From an uncultured Clostridia bacterium (GTDB lineage Bacteria > Bacillota > Clostridia > Christensenellales > Aristaeellaceae), in the NCBI GenBank assembly GCA_947167215.1, contig CAMVHE010000002.1:37820-101819 (forward strand): DNA of 64,000 nt, read 5' to 3'. A model generated the notes under the pieces. It was not told where the DNA came from. It saw only the letters and a program-made list of their open reading frames with translations, and ran no database searches. The number at the start of each line of letters is the position of its first letter. Position 1 is the first letter of the stretch. The position numbers and the translations under genes were made by a program. Shown here piece by piece: positions 35,667-45,312 of the stretch.

Positions 35667-36467
35667 ATGGGCGTATTGGCGAATTCTCTGTTTGCCATCC
35701 TGCTGGGATGGACGCGTATGCTTTTCCAGGCGCTGTGGGATCTCCTGGATACAGACCGGACAACATTGCTGGAACTGCTTGGTCATTACTGGCTGCCCAT
35801 TTCGCTGGTTATTCTGGTGATCGGGTTGGTGGGCGACTGGGTCGTCTGGCTGATTCGCTGGCGTCCTTACCATATCTGGGCGGTTCGGATCAGCCGTTTC
35901 CTGCATATTTCGGATGATGTGGTTCCTGATGCGTCAGATTTTCAGGAAACAGAGCAGGAAGAACCCGCAGATGAACCCGAGGAAGATTCCTGGCTTCCGC
36001 TTGAAAAGCCCGTGATGACGAAGGCAGACATAGCGGCAGCCGAGGCCAGGGCGGAAGCAATCCCGGACGAAGAACTTGGCGACTATCCCGGAAAGCGTTT
36101 TGTGGAAACCAGACGCTATGAAGGTGCCAGCGGACTCCGGAAATCGGAAGAGGATGCCCGGGTGCTGAACATGGCGGATTATGCAGCGAACAAGGCTGAG
36201 GAAGAAAAGGATGAGGATACTAGGAAGGTAGAGAAACCGGTGGAAGAGGCAGAGCGGGAGTATCAGGAAAAACTCAGCCAGTATGAGGAAGAAATGCAGA
36301 CATACCGCAGGAAAAAAGCGGAATATGATGCATATATGGCACAGAAGGCTGCCGAGGAGGAATATCAGCGGAAAATGGCAGAGTACGAAAAGGAAATGGC
36401 GGAGTATCAGCTGAAAAAAGCCGCCTATGATGAAGCTATGAGGCAGCGGGAAGAAAAACATGAATGA
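35667..36467 (+). CDS. Membrane protein with long Tyr-spaced coiled coil
   Basis: A 266-residue protein. Two membrane helices near residues 5-25 and 42-66, an acidic linker, then a C-terminal ~85-residue highly charged coiled coil in which Tyr recurs about every seven residues (...EYQEKLSQYEEEMQTY..., ...EYQRKMAEYEKEMAEY...). No family recognised. It overlaps the next GT-C gene by eight bases and follows cdaR by 24, so it belongs to the same operon. A scaffolding role is only a guess. Confidence 0.8.
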   Translation: MGVLANSLFAILLGWTRMLFQALWDLLDTDRTTLLELLGHYWLPISLVILVIGLVGDWVVWLIRWRPYHIWAVRISRFLHISDDVVPDASDFQETEQEEPADEPEEDSWLPLEKPVMTKADIAAAEARAEAIPDEELGDYPGKRFVETRRYEGASGLRKSEEDARVLNMADYAANKAEEEKDEDTRKVEKPVEEAEREYQEKLSQYEEEMQTYRRKKAEYDAYMAQKAAEEEYQRKMAEYEKEMAEYQLKKAAYDEAMRQREEKHE

Positions 36468-37725
36468 CTTCTTTCAGCTGAGCATAACCAGGGAAGTGCT
36501 GGAACGGCTGGTGGCGGCAGGGACGATTGTCCTGATGGGATATGTGGGTATCCGGCTGCTGATCCGGCTGCTGCATCTGAGCACCGAACCGGAAAAAAAG
36601 GATTTCTTCCGGCCGTCTGCCGCTGTGCTGGCCCAGATAGCCGTGCTGGCAGTTCTTACCAGAATAGCAGTGATGCTTGCGGCCTATCTTTTTTACCGGA
36701 TTCAGGGCGGTACGCTTTCCTTCCTGTCATCTCACCGGATGCTATGGGAGCACTGGGACACTCGGCAATATCTGTGGATTGCAGAAAATGGTTATACGGC
36801 AGTGGGGGATGACCGGCTGAGGCTGGTTTTTTTCCCGCTGTATCCGTATCTGGTGGGTGTTTTCGCAAGGCTTTTTCATATTGATCCCTACCTGGCGGGA
36901 ACAGGCTTGTCTTTCGCGACAGTGCCTCTGTCCGCCATCTTTTTATATTGCTTTGCAGGAGAACGGCTGGGAGAAGAGAATGCCTTCCTGGCGGTCTGCT
37001 ATTTCCTTTTTAACCCGCTGAGCGTTTTTCTTACGGCAGTCTACGCGGAAGGCTTGTTTCTGTGCCTTACGCTGGGATGTCTTGCAACGTTTCGCCGGCA
37101 CCCTTTCCTTTCCTGTGTATTGGGAATGGCTGGAAGTTTTACCCGTATGCCGGGTGTTATCGTAGCGGGCTTTATACTGATAGAGGCTCTGACTCAGTGG
37201 AGCAGGGGAAAACTGCAGCTCCGGGATGCTCTTTCAGCACTGCTGAGGATGGGGATAGTTTTCTGCGGATTATTCGCTTACTGGCTGGTTAATTATGTAG
37301 TAACCGGAGATCCTTTTGCTTACATGACCTATCAGAAGGAAAACTGGTTCCAGGAACCGGGATGGTTTTTTGAAACCGCATCGCGAACGCTGCGCTATCT
37401 CTTTTTGACGGAAGGTGCGTCGGATCAGTGGTGGACATTTGGTGCGCAGCTGGCGGCAATCCTTTATGCGATGGTGCTGCTTGCGGTCAGCGAACGCGGG
37501 ACATCCTATGATGTGGTGGCTTACAGTTTTGTGTATCTAATGGTCGTGTTTTCACCGACCTGGCTGCTTTCCGGACCGCGATATCTGTTTGGTATGGCGA
37601 CACTGCCGCTGCTGCAGACGAATGCTTTCCGGAAGAAAGGAATTCATATCTTTCTACTGCTGGTTTCAGCGGGGCTTCTCCTGCTGTTTACTTATGGATA
37701 CTGTATTGTCGGGGAGGTGCTGTGA
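36460..37725 (+). CDS. GT-C mannosyltransferase, PIG-V-like
   Basis: A 421-residue polytopic protein with about ten membrane helices. The first luminal-type loop carries ...WEHWDTRQYLWIAENGY..., the Trp-Asp-x3-Tyr...Ala-x2-Gly-Tyr signature of PIG-V/GPI mannosyltransferase-2-like enzymes, then ...LVFFPLYPYLVGVFARL.... Bacterial members use polyprenyl-phosphate sugars to glycosylate surface lipids or polymers. First of four GT-C genes in a row. Confidence 0.8.
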   Translation: MNDFFQLSITREVLERLVAAGTIVLMGYVGIRLLIRLLHLSTEPEKKDFFRPSAAVLAQIAVLAVLTRIAVMLAAYLFYRIQGGTLSFLSSHRMLWEHWDTRQYLWIAENGYTAVGDDRLRLVFFPLYPYLVGVFARLFHIDPYLAGTGLSFATVPLSAIFLYCFAGERLGEENAFLAVCYFLFNPLSVFLTAVYAEGLFLCLTLGCLATFRRHPFLSCVLGMAGSFTRMPGVIVAGFILIEALTQWSRGKLQLRDALSALLRMGIVFCGLFAYWLVNYVVTGDPFAYMTYQKENWFQEPGWFFETASRTLRYLFLTEGASDQWWTFGAQLAAILYAMVLLAVSERGTSYDVVAYSFVYLMVVFSPTWLLSGPRYLFGMATLPLLQTNAFRKKGIHIFLLLVSAGLLLLFTYGYCIVGEVL

Positions 37726-38352
37726 TTGGGGGTCTTTTCCTCTCTGGAAGGCATGAAGGCACTTCTGGCTTCCTATGGACCGCTGTCAGGACTGGTGTTT
37801 TTCGCCATCCAGATGCTGTCGGTGATTTTCGCGCCGATTCCCAGCAACGTCACGATGCTTGCAGGAGCTTTGGTTATTGGCTTCTGGCCGGCCGTGCTTC
37901 TGGGAGTTGGGGCAGTTGCGCTTGGGTCTGTCATCGTGTTTTGTGTGGTTCGAAAACTGGGACATGACTTTGTTGCCCGGCACGTTTCCGGAAGCGTCAT
38001 GGAAAAGTATCTGCCGGTGATTCGGGAAAAACAGGGAATGTTCCTTTTCCTGACCATGCTTTTTCCATTTTTTCCGGATGATGCGGTCTGCATGCTGGCA
38101 GGACTGACCGATATGCCGTTTTCCCGCTTTCTGCTGTGCGTTCTCCTGGGCCGGCCATGGGGGCTGATTTTTGCCGCGGCACTTGGCAGCAATACGCTTC
38201 AGCTTCCGGTCTGGTGCTATGTATGCGGGGCAGTGGTTCTGATTCTGATCTTCTTTTTCTCCATGAAATACGCGGAGGAGATTGAGAAGCGGCTCTTTAC
38301 GATGGTAATGAAAATTCTCCGGCATTTCCGCCGGAACCAATCGCGGGAATGA
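37726..38352 (+). CDS. TVP38/TMEM64 (VTT-domain, DedA-like) membrane protein
   Basis: A 208-residue membrane protein with VTT-domain pattern ...FAPIPSNVTMLAGALVIGFWPAVLLGVGAVALGSVIVF..., ...LTMLFPFFPDDAVCMLAGLTDM..., ...LLGRPWGLIFAAALGSN.... These proteins are lipid scramblases or polyprenyl-phosphate flippases, fitting the neighbouring GT-C enzymes that need lipid carriers outside. TTG start immediately after the upstream TGA, with GGGGAGG 7-8 bases upstream. Confidence 0.85.
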   Translation: MGVFSSLEGMKALLASYGPLSGLVFFAIQMLSVIFAPIPSNVTMLAGALVIGFWPAVLLGVGAVALGSVIVFCVVRKLGHDFVARHVSGSVMEKYLPVIREKQGMFLFLTMLFPFFPDDAVCMLAGLTDMPFSRFLLCVLLGRPWGLIFAAALGSNTLQLPVWCYVCGAVVLILIFFFSMKYAEEIEKRLFTMVMKILRHFRRNQSRE

Positions 38353-39749
38353 CCCGCAGAGGAGGGGTATTTACGAAAACGAGGGAAGAACGCATTGGCG
38401 GCAGAAAGCTGGCATTTCTGACGGTACTGTTTGTCGGTGCAACGCTGATCTTCTATTATTTTGCGCTGCATGCCCGCTATGCCGCCATTGATGACTTTGT
38501 GGACCGGAAGCAGCCCATGCTGATTATGATTACCGCGGTTGCTTTTACCGTGGTGTATGCAGCCACCCTGCTGATTCTGCTGCGTATCGTCCGCAGGCTT
38601 TCCCTGCCGGTGATCATCGGGTTCAGCCTGGCGGCAGGGATGATTCTGCTGGGAAAGATATCACTGCTGGATTTCCGGAGCGATGATTATGACATCTTCC
38701 TCGGAAACTGGATTGTATCTTATACGCCAATGACCATCTGGCAGGGATTTGGTACGTATATTGCCAGTGACTACACGCCGCCGTATCTTTATATTCTGGT
38801 GCTGATATCAAGGGTTCAGGAATATCCATCGGAATACCTGATCAAGGCGGTATCCGTGCTCTTTGACGCAATTCTGGCGTATGGCCTGACGAGGCTTTTT
38901 GCCCTGAAGGTTCGCCGTGAACTCTGGCAGGGTATCTTTTTCTGCCTGGCCATGATTCTTCCTCCGGTGGTCTTCAACGGTGCATATTGGGCGCAGTGCG
39001 ATGTCATCTATGTGTCTTTCTGCATCCTGGCACTGGCAGAGATCCTTTCCGGGCATCCGGTGCGTGGCATGAGCTGTTTCGGCGTGGCGCTTTCCTTTAA
39101 GCTGCAGACCGTTTTTTTCCTGCCGGTACTGCTGCCGCTATGGCAGCGGAAGGATATCAAACTGTGGCATGTGGGGATGATTCCGCTGTTCTATATGGTC
39201 ATGATGACTCCCGCACTGCTTGCAGGAAAATCGCTGCATCACGTTCTGACGGTTTACATCAGTCAGGCTGGAACCTATAATTTCATCACCATTAACGGAC
39301 CTACGCTGTATGAGCTGCTGCCAGGAGACAAGGGCAATGCTGCATATTTCCAGATGCTGAGCGGCATGGCGATGATGCTGGCTTTTGCCTTTATGGTAGC
39401 CGTCTGTGCCGCGCTGGTCATGCATCCTGAACGGGTAAATGCGGAGACGGTTCTCTGCGCCTGTGTGCTCTTTACTGCGGGCATTCCGTTTTTCCTGCCA
39501 AAGATGCATGAGCGCTACACCTTTGGCGCAGATGTACTGTCTTTTGCCATGGTTGCCTTTGGTCCCCAGTACCTTCCTGCAGCCTGCTGCCTTATGCTGA
39601 GTTCCTACCTCTGCTATACGGCGGGACTGTATCGTACGGGAGTCCTTGACCTGTCCGTTTCCACCCTGTTTGCCGCTGCAGGTCTGGTCATAATGGCAAT
39701 CATCTTCTGGAGAAAACTGTCTGTGAAGGAATTGGAGGTGAAGGCATGA
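38349..39749 (+). CDS. GT-C type membrane glycosyltransferase (paralogue 1)
   Basis: A 466-residue protein with about twelve membrane helices. An acidic first-loop motif ...DFRSDDYDIFLGNWI... and ...ASDYTPPYLYILVL... is followed by ...PPVVFNGAYWAQCDVIYVSF..., a pattern shared with the next two genes (conserved Gln-Cys/Asn-Asp). Typical of bacterial GT-C enzymes using polyprenyl-phospho-sugars. ATG overlaps the VTT gene (ATGA). Confidence 0.8.
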   Translation: MTRRGGVFTKTREERIGGRKLAFLTVLFVGATLIFYYFALHARYAAIDDFVDRKQPMLIMITAVAFTVVYAATLLILLRIVRRLSLPVIIGFSLAAGMILLGKISLLDFRSDDYDIFLGNWIVSYTPMTIWQGFGTYIASDYTPPYLYILVLISRVQEYPSEYLIKAVSVLFDAILAYGLTRLFALKVRRELWQGIFFCLAMILPPVVFNGAYWAQCDVIYVSFCILALAEILSGHPVRGMSCFGVALSFKLQTVFFLPVLLPLWQRKDIKLWHVGMIPLFYMVMMTPALLAGKSLHHVLTVYISQAGTYNFITINGPTLYELLPGDKGNAAYFQMLSGMAMMLAFAFMVAVCAALVMHPERVNAETVLCACVLFTAGIPFFLPKMHERYTFGADVLSFAMVAFGPQYLPAACCLMLSSYLCYTAGLYRTGVLDLSVSTLFAAAGLVIMAIIFWRKLSVKELEVKA

Positions 39750-41095
39750 TGAAACGGGATCCGTTCCGCAGCTTTATGATGCTGCAGCCTGGAGATGCTG
39801 TACGCCGCATACTGGCGTGTATTCTGTCTCTTGCCTTCTTTTTTGTGGTATTTTTCATGCAGTCTGCCAGAGCGGAAAAAACGGTTGTTGCGCTGGTTTC
39901 CGCTCTGTGCCTGCTGCTGCTCATGGTTCGCGTGCTGGAAGCCACAAGAGACCAGCCGATGATTGTGATTCTTTTTGTTTCGCTGCTTGTCATGATTGGC
40001 ATTCTGGCATCCCTGGCGATGCTGGATATCTCCCCGGGACGGGTGAGGAAAGTTTTAGCCCCCATGCTTTCGGATATGTGGAATTATAATCTGCTGCCGG
40101 CATTGGCATGGGAAGAAGGATACTGGTCCGGAGGCTACCTGCTGATCATGGGATTATTTTCCCGGCTGGAGAACTTTTCTCAGCTGACGGCGCTCAAACT
40201 GGTCAATCTGGTTTTTACCAGCCTGGCGGCATATTCGCTCTTTGGCCTGGCCAGGGAAGTGACAGGAAAACCCAATGGGCTTCTTCCCATGATGGCCGCC
40301 CTGATTGCACCCACCATGCTGCTTTGCAGCGGCTGCTGGATGCAGAATGATGTAATCTATGTTTCCCTGCTGCTCTGCGGCCTGCTTCTGCTGCTCAGAA
40401 AGCAGGGCATCTGGGGCGCCCTCCTGTGGGGCATTGCCCTGGGCTTTAAACTCCAGAGTGTTTTTCTGATGCCGCTGCTGATTCCCATGATCCGGCACCG
40501 CCACATTCGACCCTGGCAGGTTCTTCTGCTTCCGGCGGGCTATATTCTTACCAATCTGGCCATTCTGGTGGATACCCACGATTTTACACAGCTGTGGGTA
40601 CGCTATCAGCAGCAGATTACCAGCATGATGTATGAGGGAGCCGGACTTATCGATAATGCGCCGGGTGTATTTGGACTGATGAGTGTGGCCTCCGTGCGTG
40701 AATTCAGCGGAATGGGCATGTACTTTGGCATGGCGGCCGCGATGCTTTTTGCAATAGCACTCTGCGAAGTGCCGGAAACACGGTTTACCGCAAAGACCTG
40801 GATGCTGGCGGCTGCAGTTCTGGCTTTGGGACTGCCTCAGATCCTGCCGCAGATGAACGTCCGCAGTCTGATGCTGGCGGAACTGCTGCTCTTCGCCTGC
40901 ATGGATACCAGGCGGGCCGTGATGGGGATAACCGTCGGGGCGGTCTCGCTGTGCGGGTACATCGCTTCTATCTTTGGCGGTGACGTGATTTCCCTGCCGG
41001 TGCGCAGCATCATTACACTGTTTGTGCTCATCTTCTGCATTCTTTCCCTGACATCTTCCCTGAAAAAGCCGGAGGTTCGCCATGAAGCGGCTTGA
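39746..41095 (+). CDS. GT-C type membrane glycosyltransferase (paralogue 2)
   Basis: A 449-residue polytopic protein homologous in layout to its neighbours: ...PTMLLCSGCWMQNDVIYVSLLLCGLLLLL..., ...GIALGFKLQSVFLMPLLI.... In place of the acidic first-loop motif there is ...LSDMWNYNLLPALAWEEGYW.... The catalytic acid is therefore less clear and the substrate unknown. ATG overlaps the previous stop (ATGA); it overlaps the next gene by 14 bases. Confidence 0.75.
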   Translation: MMKRDPFRSFMMLQPGDAVRRILACILSLAFFFVVFFMQSARAEKTVVALVSALCLLLLMVRVLEATRDQPMIVILFVSLLVMIGILASLAMLDISPGRVRKVLAPMLSDMWNYNLLPALAWEEGYWSGGYLLIMGLFSRLENFSQLTALKLVNLVFTSLAAYSLFGLAREVTGKPNGLLPMMAALIAPTMLLCSGCWMQNDVIYVSLLLCGLLLLLRKQGIWGALLWGIALGFKLQSVFLMPLLIPMIRHRHIRPWQVLLLPAGYILTNLAILVDTHDFTQLWVRYQQQITSMMYEGAGLIDNAPGVFGLMSVASVREFSGMGMYFGMAAAMLFAIALCEVPETRFTAKTWMLAAAVLALGLPQILPQMNVRSLMLAELLLFACMDTRRAVMGITVGAVSLCGYIASIFGGDVISLPVRSIITLFVLIFCILSLTSSLKKPEVRHEAA

Positions 41096-42398
41096 CGGAA
41101 TGCTGAGGGAAGCGCTGACGGCTCCCTGCGGTGTTCTGGGAGTACTGGTGCTTACCCTGATGCTGCTGGCAGGAGAGCTGGTACTGACAAGCCTGTTTCA
41201 GTTTTCTGAAGCAGCGGATGCCTTTTCCCGGATGATGACCATGGTTCTGATGCTCATTCCCTTTGCAATCATGATCGCTTTTGCGTTGTCTTCCGCTGTG
41301 CGGACAGGGGCAGGCATCCTGCAGATGACCATGATGGGCGTTATCTGCATGGCATCCATGGTTATGCGTCTTTCCTTCCTGGATCGGACAGGGGGAGATT
41401 TTACCTATTATCTGTCTGACTGGATGAAATTTTTTGCCTATCGCAGCTTTGGTGCCAGCATGCGGGAGAACATCGGAGAATATAATGTGCTGTATCAGTA
41501 TATTCTGTTCTTCCTGACCCGCCTGCCGATTCCGCACGTGTACGGCGTCAAGTGGGTATCCTTCATCGGGGATGCGATGCTGGCCGGTGCGGCCCTTTCC
41601 CTGTGCGGAGACGAAAAGCGCGGACAGGCAGCATTTGCCGCTGTACTGCTGGTGCCGACTTTTGCACTTAACGGAGGAATGTTTGCGCAGTGCGACAGCC
41701 TCTATGCCGCCTGTGCACTCTGGGGGCTGGCACTGGCACTGAATCACCGGGGAACAGGCGCCGCAGCCTGCTTTGCACTGTCGATTGCCTTCAAGCTGCA
41801 GGCAGTGTTTTTCCTTCCGATTGTGCTGGTCCTCTTTCTGGATGAAGAACTTCATCTTCAGGATGCCCTGGTGTTTCTTCTTACTCTGGCAGCAGTGGCT
41901 TTGCCAGCTGTTCTCTTTGGCAAGAATCCCCTGGAACTGATTTCAATTTATACCAGTCAGACGGGCCTTTACACCGGTCTGAACTATAATGCCCCGGGAT
42001 TCTACGGCCTGATGGAAACGGCGGGACTGGATGCCTATGCATATGGTAAGTTTTCGATTGCGCTTGCACTCGGTGCATGTCTTCTGCTGATCCTGTGCTT
42101 TCTGGCAGAAAAGCGGGACCGGATTCAGTATCTGCGGCTGGCGGTGCTGCTTCCGCTGGTCATCGTCTTTTTCCTGCCCAGAATGCATGAGCGTTATTTC
42201 TATCTGGCGGAGGCCGCAGCCATGGTGCTGGCAGCAGAGGAGCGCAGGATGATACCGCCCGCAATGATGATTGCGGTTGCTTCGCTGTCAGTCTATTGGG
42301 AGACAAACATCCCTCTGGTGGCCGCTTCCTTCCTGATGCTGGTCAGCATGGGTTACATTCTGTCATACGTGAGAAAAAAGGAAAAAAGAGATGATTAA
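41082..42398 (+). CDS. GT-C type membrane glycosyltransferase (paralogue 3)
   Basis: A 438-residue polytopic protein: ...LDRTGGDFTYYLSDWMKFF... (acidic loop), ...PTFALNGGMFAQCDSLYAACALWGLALAL..., ...SIAFKLQAVFFLPIVLVLF..., and a late ...FFLPRMHERYFYLAEAAAM... also found in paralogue 1 and in the 1298-residue enzyme (...MHERYVIPALVL...). It arose by duplication with its neighbours. The end overlaps the exonuclease gene by eight bases. Confidence 0.8.
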   Translation: MKRLDGMLREALTAPCGVLGVLVLTLMLLAGELVLTSLFQFSEAADAFSRMMTMVLMLIPFAIMIAFALSSAVRTGAGILQMTMMGVICMASMVMRLSFLDRTGGDFTYYLSDWMKFFAYRSFGASMRENIGEYNVLYQYILFFLTRLPIPHVYGVKWVSFIGDAMLAGAALSLCGDEKRGQAAFAAVLLVPTFALNGGMFAQCDSLYAACALWGLALALNHRGTGAAACFALSIAFKLQAVFFLPIVLVLFLDEELHLQDALVFLLTLAAVALPAVLFGKNPLELISIYTSQTGLYTGLNYNAPGFYGLMETAGLDAYAYGKFSIALALGACLLLILCFLAEKRDRIQYLRLAVLLPLVIVFFLPRMHERYFYLAEAAAMVLAAEERRMIPPAMMIAVASLSVYWETNIPLVAASFLMLVSMGYILSYVRKKEKRDD

Positions 42399-43434
42399 AG
42401 CTTACAAACTAGGCCTGGATAGGATGACCCTTCATGCTCTCGAAGAATGCTATATTGCCTTTGACGTGGAGACGACGGGTCTTGACCGCTATTTTGACCG
42501 TATTGTGGAGCTGGGTGCCGTGCGCTATGAAAAAGGCGTGGCAGTTGCCTCTTTCAACACCCTGGTCAATCCCGGCAGGTTCATTCCCTATGAAGCCACT
42601 GCCGTCAACCATATTACCAACGCCATGCTGGCGACAGCCCCAAGGGAGCAGGAAGCCTATGCAGAACTGACCGCGTTCCTGGGCGATGCGCTGGAGGGAA
42701 AGACTCTTTTCTGCGCGCACAATGCCAAATTTGATATGGACTTTCTGGGGAATGCCCTGGACAGACTGGGCTATTCCGCGGAACTCAACTATGTGGACAC
42801 GCTGGGGCTTTCCCGCAAACTGATTCCCGGCCTCATGGATTACCGCCAGGATACGGTGGCGCATTCGATGGGGATCTATAACCGGCAGGCCCACCGGGCC
42901 ACAACCGATGCGGAAGTCTGCGGACAGATTCTCTGGCGGCTGATTCAGATCCGGAAAAAAGAGATGGAGACCGTTCCGGGGGAATTGCCGGAGATGAATC
43001 AGGAAGAAAAGGCTTTCTGTGCGATGATCCGGCAGATTATAGTGAGTCATGGCGGAGCAGATACCTGGCTTACCTACAAGAAGAGCGCTTCCACGCTGCA
43101 GGCAGTATGTCATCACCCGTTTATGAGCATTAAGTGTACCAGAAAAGGACGCTATGTAGTGCTCCCCGCGGAAACGGCAGAATGCCTCTGCCTGCCAACC
43201 GGTGCCTGCAGTGCCGGTGAAGATAAGGAAAAAAACCTCCGGGTATATCTAGAACATCCCCGGGATCTTGAACTGCTTTCAGATTATATCTGCACCGCTT
43301 TTACTGCAAGTTTGGAAGAACTGCAGAAATACATTGGAACCGTGGAAGGCGGCAAGATGCGGGTTCTTGCTGCAATGGACAAACAGCTCCATATTACAGA
43401 GGACGAAATGGAAAGCTGGCTCAGAGTGCTCTGA
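42391..43434 (+). CDS. DnaQ-like 3'-5' exonuclease (DEDDh)
   Basis: A 347-residue protein. Exonuclease domain at about 18-190: ExoI ...YIAFDVETTGLDRYFDRIVELGAV..., ExoII ...LFCAHNAKFDMDFLGNAL..., ExoIII ...HRATTDAEVCGQIL... with the DEDDh His. This is the PolC/DinG-type epsilon fold. The C-terminal ~150 residues are not recognised and contain three Cys in ...AECLCLPTGACSAG.... ATG 42391 overlaps the last GT-C gene. Its task (repair, RNA trimming) cannot be told. Confidence 0.88.
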   Translation: MIKAYKLGLDRMTLHALEECYIAFDVETTGLDRYFDRIVELGAVRYEKGVAVASFNTLVNPGRFIPYEATAVNHITNAMLATAPREQEAYAELTAFLGDALEGKTLFCAHNAKFDMDFLGNALDRLGYSAELNYVDTLGLSRKLIPGLMDYRQDTVAHSMGIYNRQAHRATTDAEVCGQILWRLIQIRKKEMETVPGELPEMNQEEKAFCAMIRQIIVSHGGADTWLTYKKSASTLQAVCHHPFMSIKCTRKGRYVVLPAETAECLCLPTGACSAGEDKEKNLRVYLEHPRDLELLSDYICTAFTASLEELQKYIGTVEGGKMRVLAAMDKQLHITEDEMESWLRVL

Positions 43435-43569
43435 ACCGGGATGGAGGTATTCCTGCAGCGGAAACCGTTTCTGCATCTCTGGGCGTTCCTGCGTAAGCCA
43501 ACAGATTTCCGGGAATGCAAGCAGCGCTGTTATCCTCTGACGGAGTTTCAACGCATCACAAGCCCAAAG

Positions 43570-43603
43570 CTCTGAGAACGTTCAACGTTTTCAGAGTTTT
43601 TTT
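43570..43603 (+). terminator. Terminator of the cdaA-to-exonuclease operon
   Basis: Stem CTCTGAGAACG/CGTTTTCAGAG (one G-U pair) with loop TTCAA and seven T. Confidence 0.92.
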
Positions 43604-44191
43604 GTGCAGTGCCCAGCCATTTGTATTGTGAGTAAGCTTCATTCGGTTTACGTACGATGCATGGCAATCCCGGCTGTCCTTCATCCATGTTTTCTAGCAC
43701 TTTCGCAGGAGCAATACCGATAAGACAGCCCCCCATGAACCTGGTTTTAAGACCAATCCGGTGAAACAGCAACTGCTGCATTCCAAACCGAAAACAATGG
43801 GATTCCTGCTGAATCGCTTGTACGCACCGATCCAAACAGTGGATTCCATTGGTGCACGGCTCTTCATATTAAGGCTCCAGGTAACCGGTAAGAGGAAAAT
43901 AACATGCGGACAGGCGGTAATCCACATCGAAAACTATTGAGAAAAGAGGACTTCTGTGATATACTCCATATTCACGTTGGACTCTTTTTTTGCGTGACGG
44001 GAAAGGAGTTCATTCTGGACAGGTATCTTAACTGATGATTCGATGCTGAAAAGCCGTCCATCAGTTTGAAACAGCTTACGCCCAAAGGTCAGGTTCAAAC
44101 GGTAAAATGGGTGTAAAAGGGCGTGAGCCATTTTCGGGCAAGCCCGGAAAGTATTGAAAACACTGGACTTTTGAAGGAGATGTAGAGATAT
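43604..44191. other. Intergenic stretch, no gene recognised
   Basis: Two overlapping minus-strand frames (43548-43835, 43694-43927) lack ribosome sites and resemble no family. I see no inverted repeats of an insertion sequence. It must hold the ychF promoter, which I cannot place. Confidence 0.45.
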
Positions 44192-45289
44192 ATGAAATTA
44201 GGAATCGTGGGACTGCCCAATGTCGGCAAATCTACACTGTTTAATGCAATTACGAAGGCGGGGGCAGAAGCTGCCAATTACCCCTTCTGTACCATAGAGC
44301 CCAATACCGGAATGGTGACCGTGCCGGATGCGCGGCTGGATAAGCTGGCGGAGATGTATTCGCCAAAGAAGAAAACACCGGCGGTAATAGAGTTTGTTGA
44401 TATCGCAGGCCTGGTTAAGGGCGCAAGCCATGGAGAGGGTCTGGGAAATAAATTCCTGTCCCATATCCGTGAGTGTGAGGCAATTGTGCAGGTGGTACGT
44501 TGCTTTGAAGATCCGGATATCATCCGTCATGCTGACAGCCATGATCCGCAGAATGATATTGAGACCATCAATCTGGAGCTCATGGCGGCAGACCGGGAAA
44601 CCGTTGAAAAACGCTATGAAAAAGCTTCCAAACTGATCAAGAGCGGAGAAAAGAAGGCAGCAGAGGAAGCAGCACTTGGAAAGAAGCTGCTGGCTCATCT
44701 GGACGAACTGCAGCCGGTCCGTACCTGCGAGATGACAGACCGGGAGAAGGAGATTGTCCGGGAGTGGTTCCTGCTGACCACGAAACCCGTGATCTATGCC
44801 TGTAATATTAAGGAAGACGATCTGGGCAAGGATGAAGACAGCCTGCCCGGCGTAGCTGCCGTCAAGGCACTGGCCAGGGAGGAAAATGCCAAGGTACTGG
44901 TCATTTCGGCAAAGATTGAAGAGGACATTGCCGCCATGGATGAAGAAGAACGTGCAATGTTCCTGGAAGAACTGGGGATCGGTAAAAGCGGCCTCGACCG
45001 TCTGATCTCTGAGTGTTATGACCTGCTGGGACTGATTTCTTTCCTGACGGCAGGTGCAGATGAGTGTCGTGCATGGACGATTCGCAAGGGTACCAAGGCA
45101 CCTCAGGCTGCCGGAAAGATTCATACGGACTTTGAGCGCGGATTTATCCGGGCAGAGGTTGTTTCCTTCGAGGATCTGGCCAGAGAAGGCAGCATGACTG
45201 CCTGCAAGGAAAAGGGGCTGGTCCGCAGCGAGGGCAAGGAATATGTGATGCAGGACGGAGACGTTGTGCTTTTCCGCTTTAATGTATAA
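44192..45289 (+). CDS. ychF: YchF family P-loop ATPase/GTPase
   Basis: A 365-residue Obg-like ATPase: G1 ...[14 protein letters not shown]..., G3 ...[12 protein letters not shown]..., a coiled-coil insertion near 130-200, and a C-terminal TGS domain with ...[34 protein letters not shown].... It binds ribosomes and ATP. RBS GAAGGAG. Length is typical. Confidence 0.97.
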   Translation: MKLGIVGLPNVGKSTLFNAITKAGAEAANYPFCTIEPNTGMVTVPDARLDKLAEMYSPKKKTPAVIEFVDIAGLVKGASHGEGLGNKFLSHIRECEAIVQVVRCFEDPDIIRHADSHDPQNDIETINLELMAADRETVEKRYEKASKLIKSGEKKAAEEAALGKKLLAHLDELQPVRTCEMTDREKEIVREWFLLTTKPVIYACNIKEDDLGKDEDSLPGVAAVKALAREENAKVLVISAKIEEDIAAMDEEERAMFLEELGIGKSGLDRLISECYDLLGLISFLTAGADECRAWTIRKGTKAPQAAGKIHTDFERGFIRAEVVSFEDLAREGSMTACKEKGLVRSEGKEYVMQDGDVVLFRFNV

Positions 45290-45312
45290 GGTACAGGGAT
45301 GAGGAAATGAAG

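Noticed and set aside
43548..43927. Minus-strand open frames after the exonuclease gene as insertion-sequence remnants
   Set aside because: No ribosome sites, no inverted repeats or target duplication, and no recognisable transposase motif.
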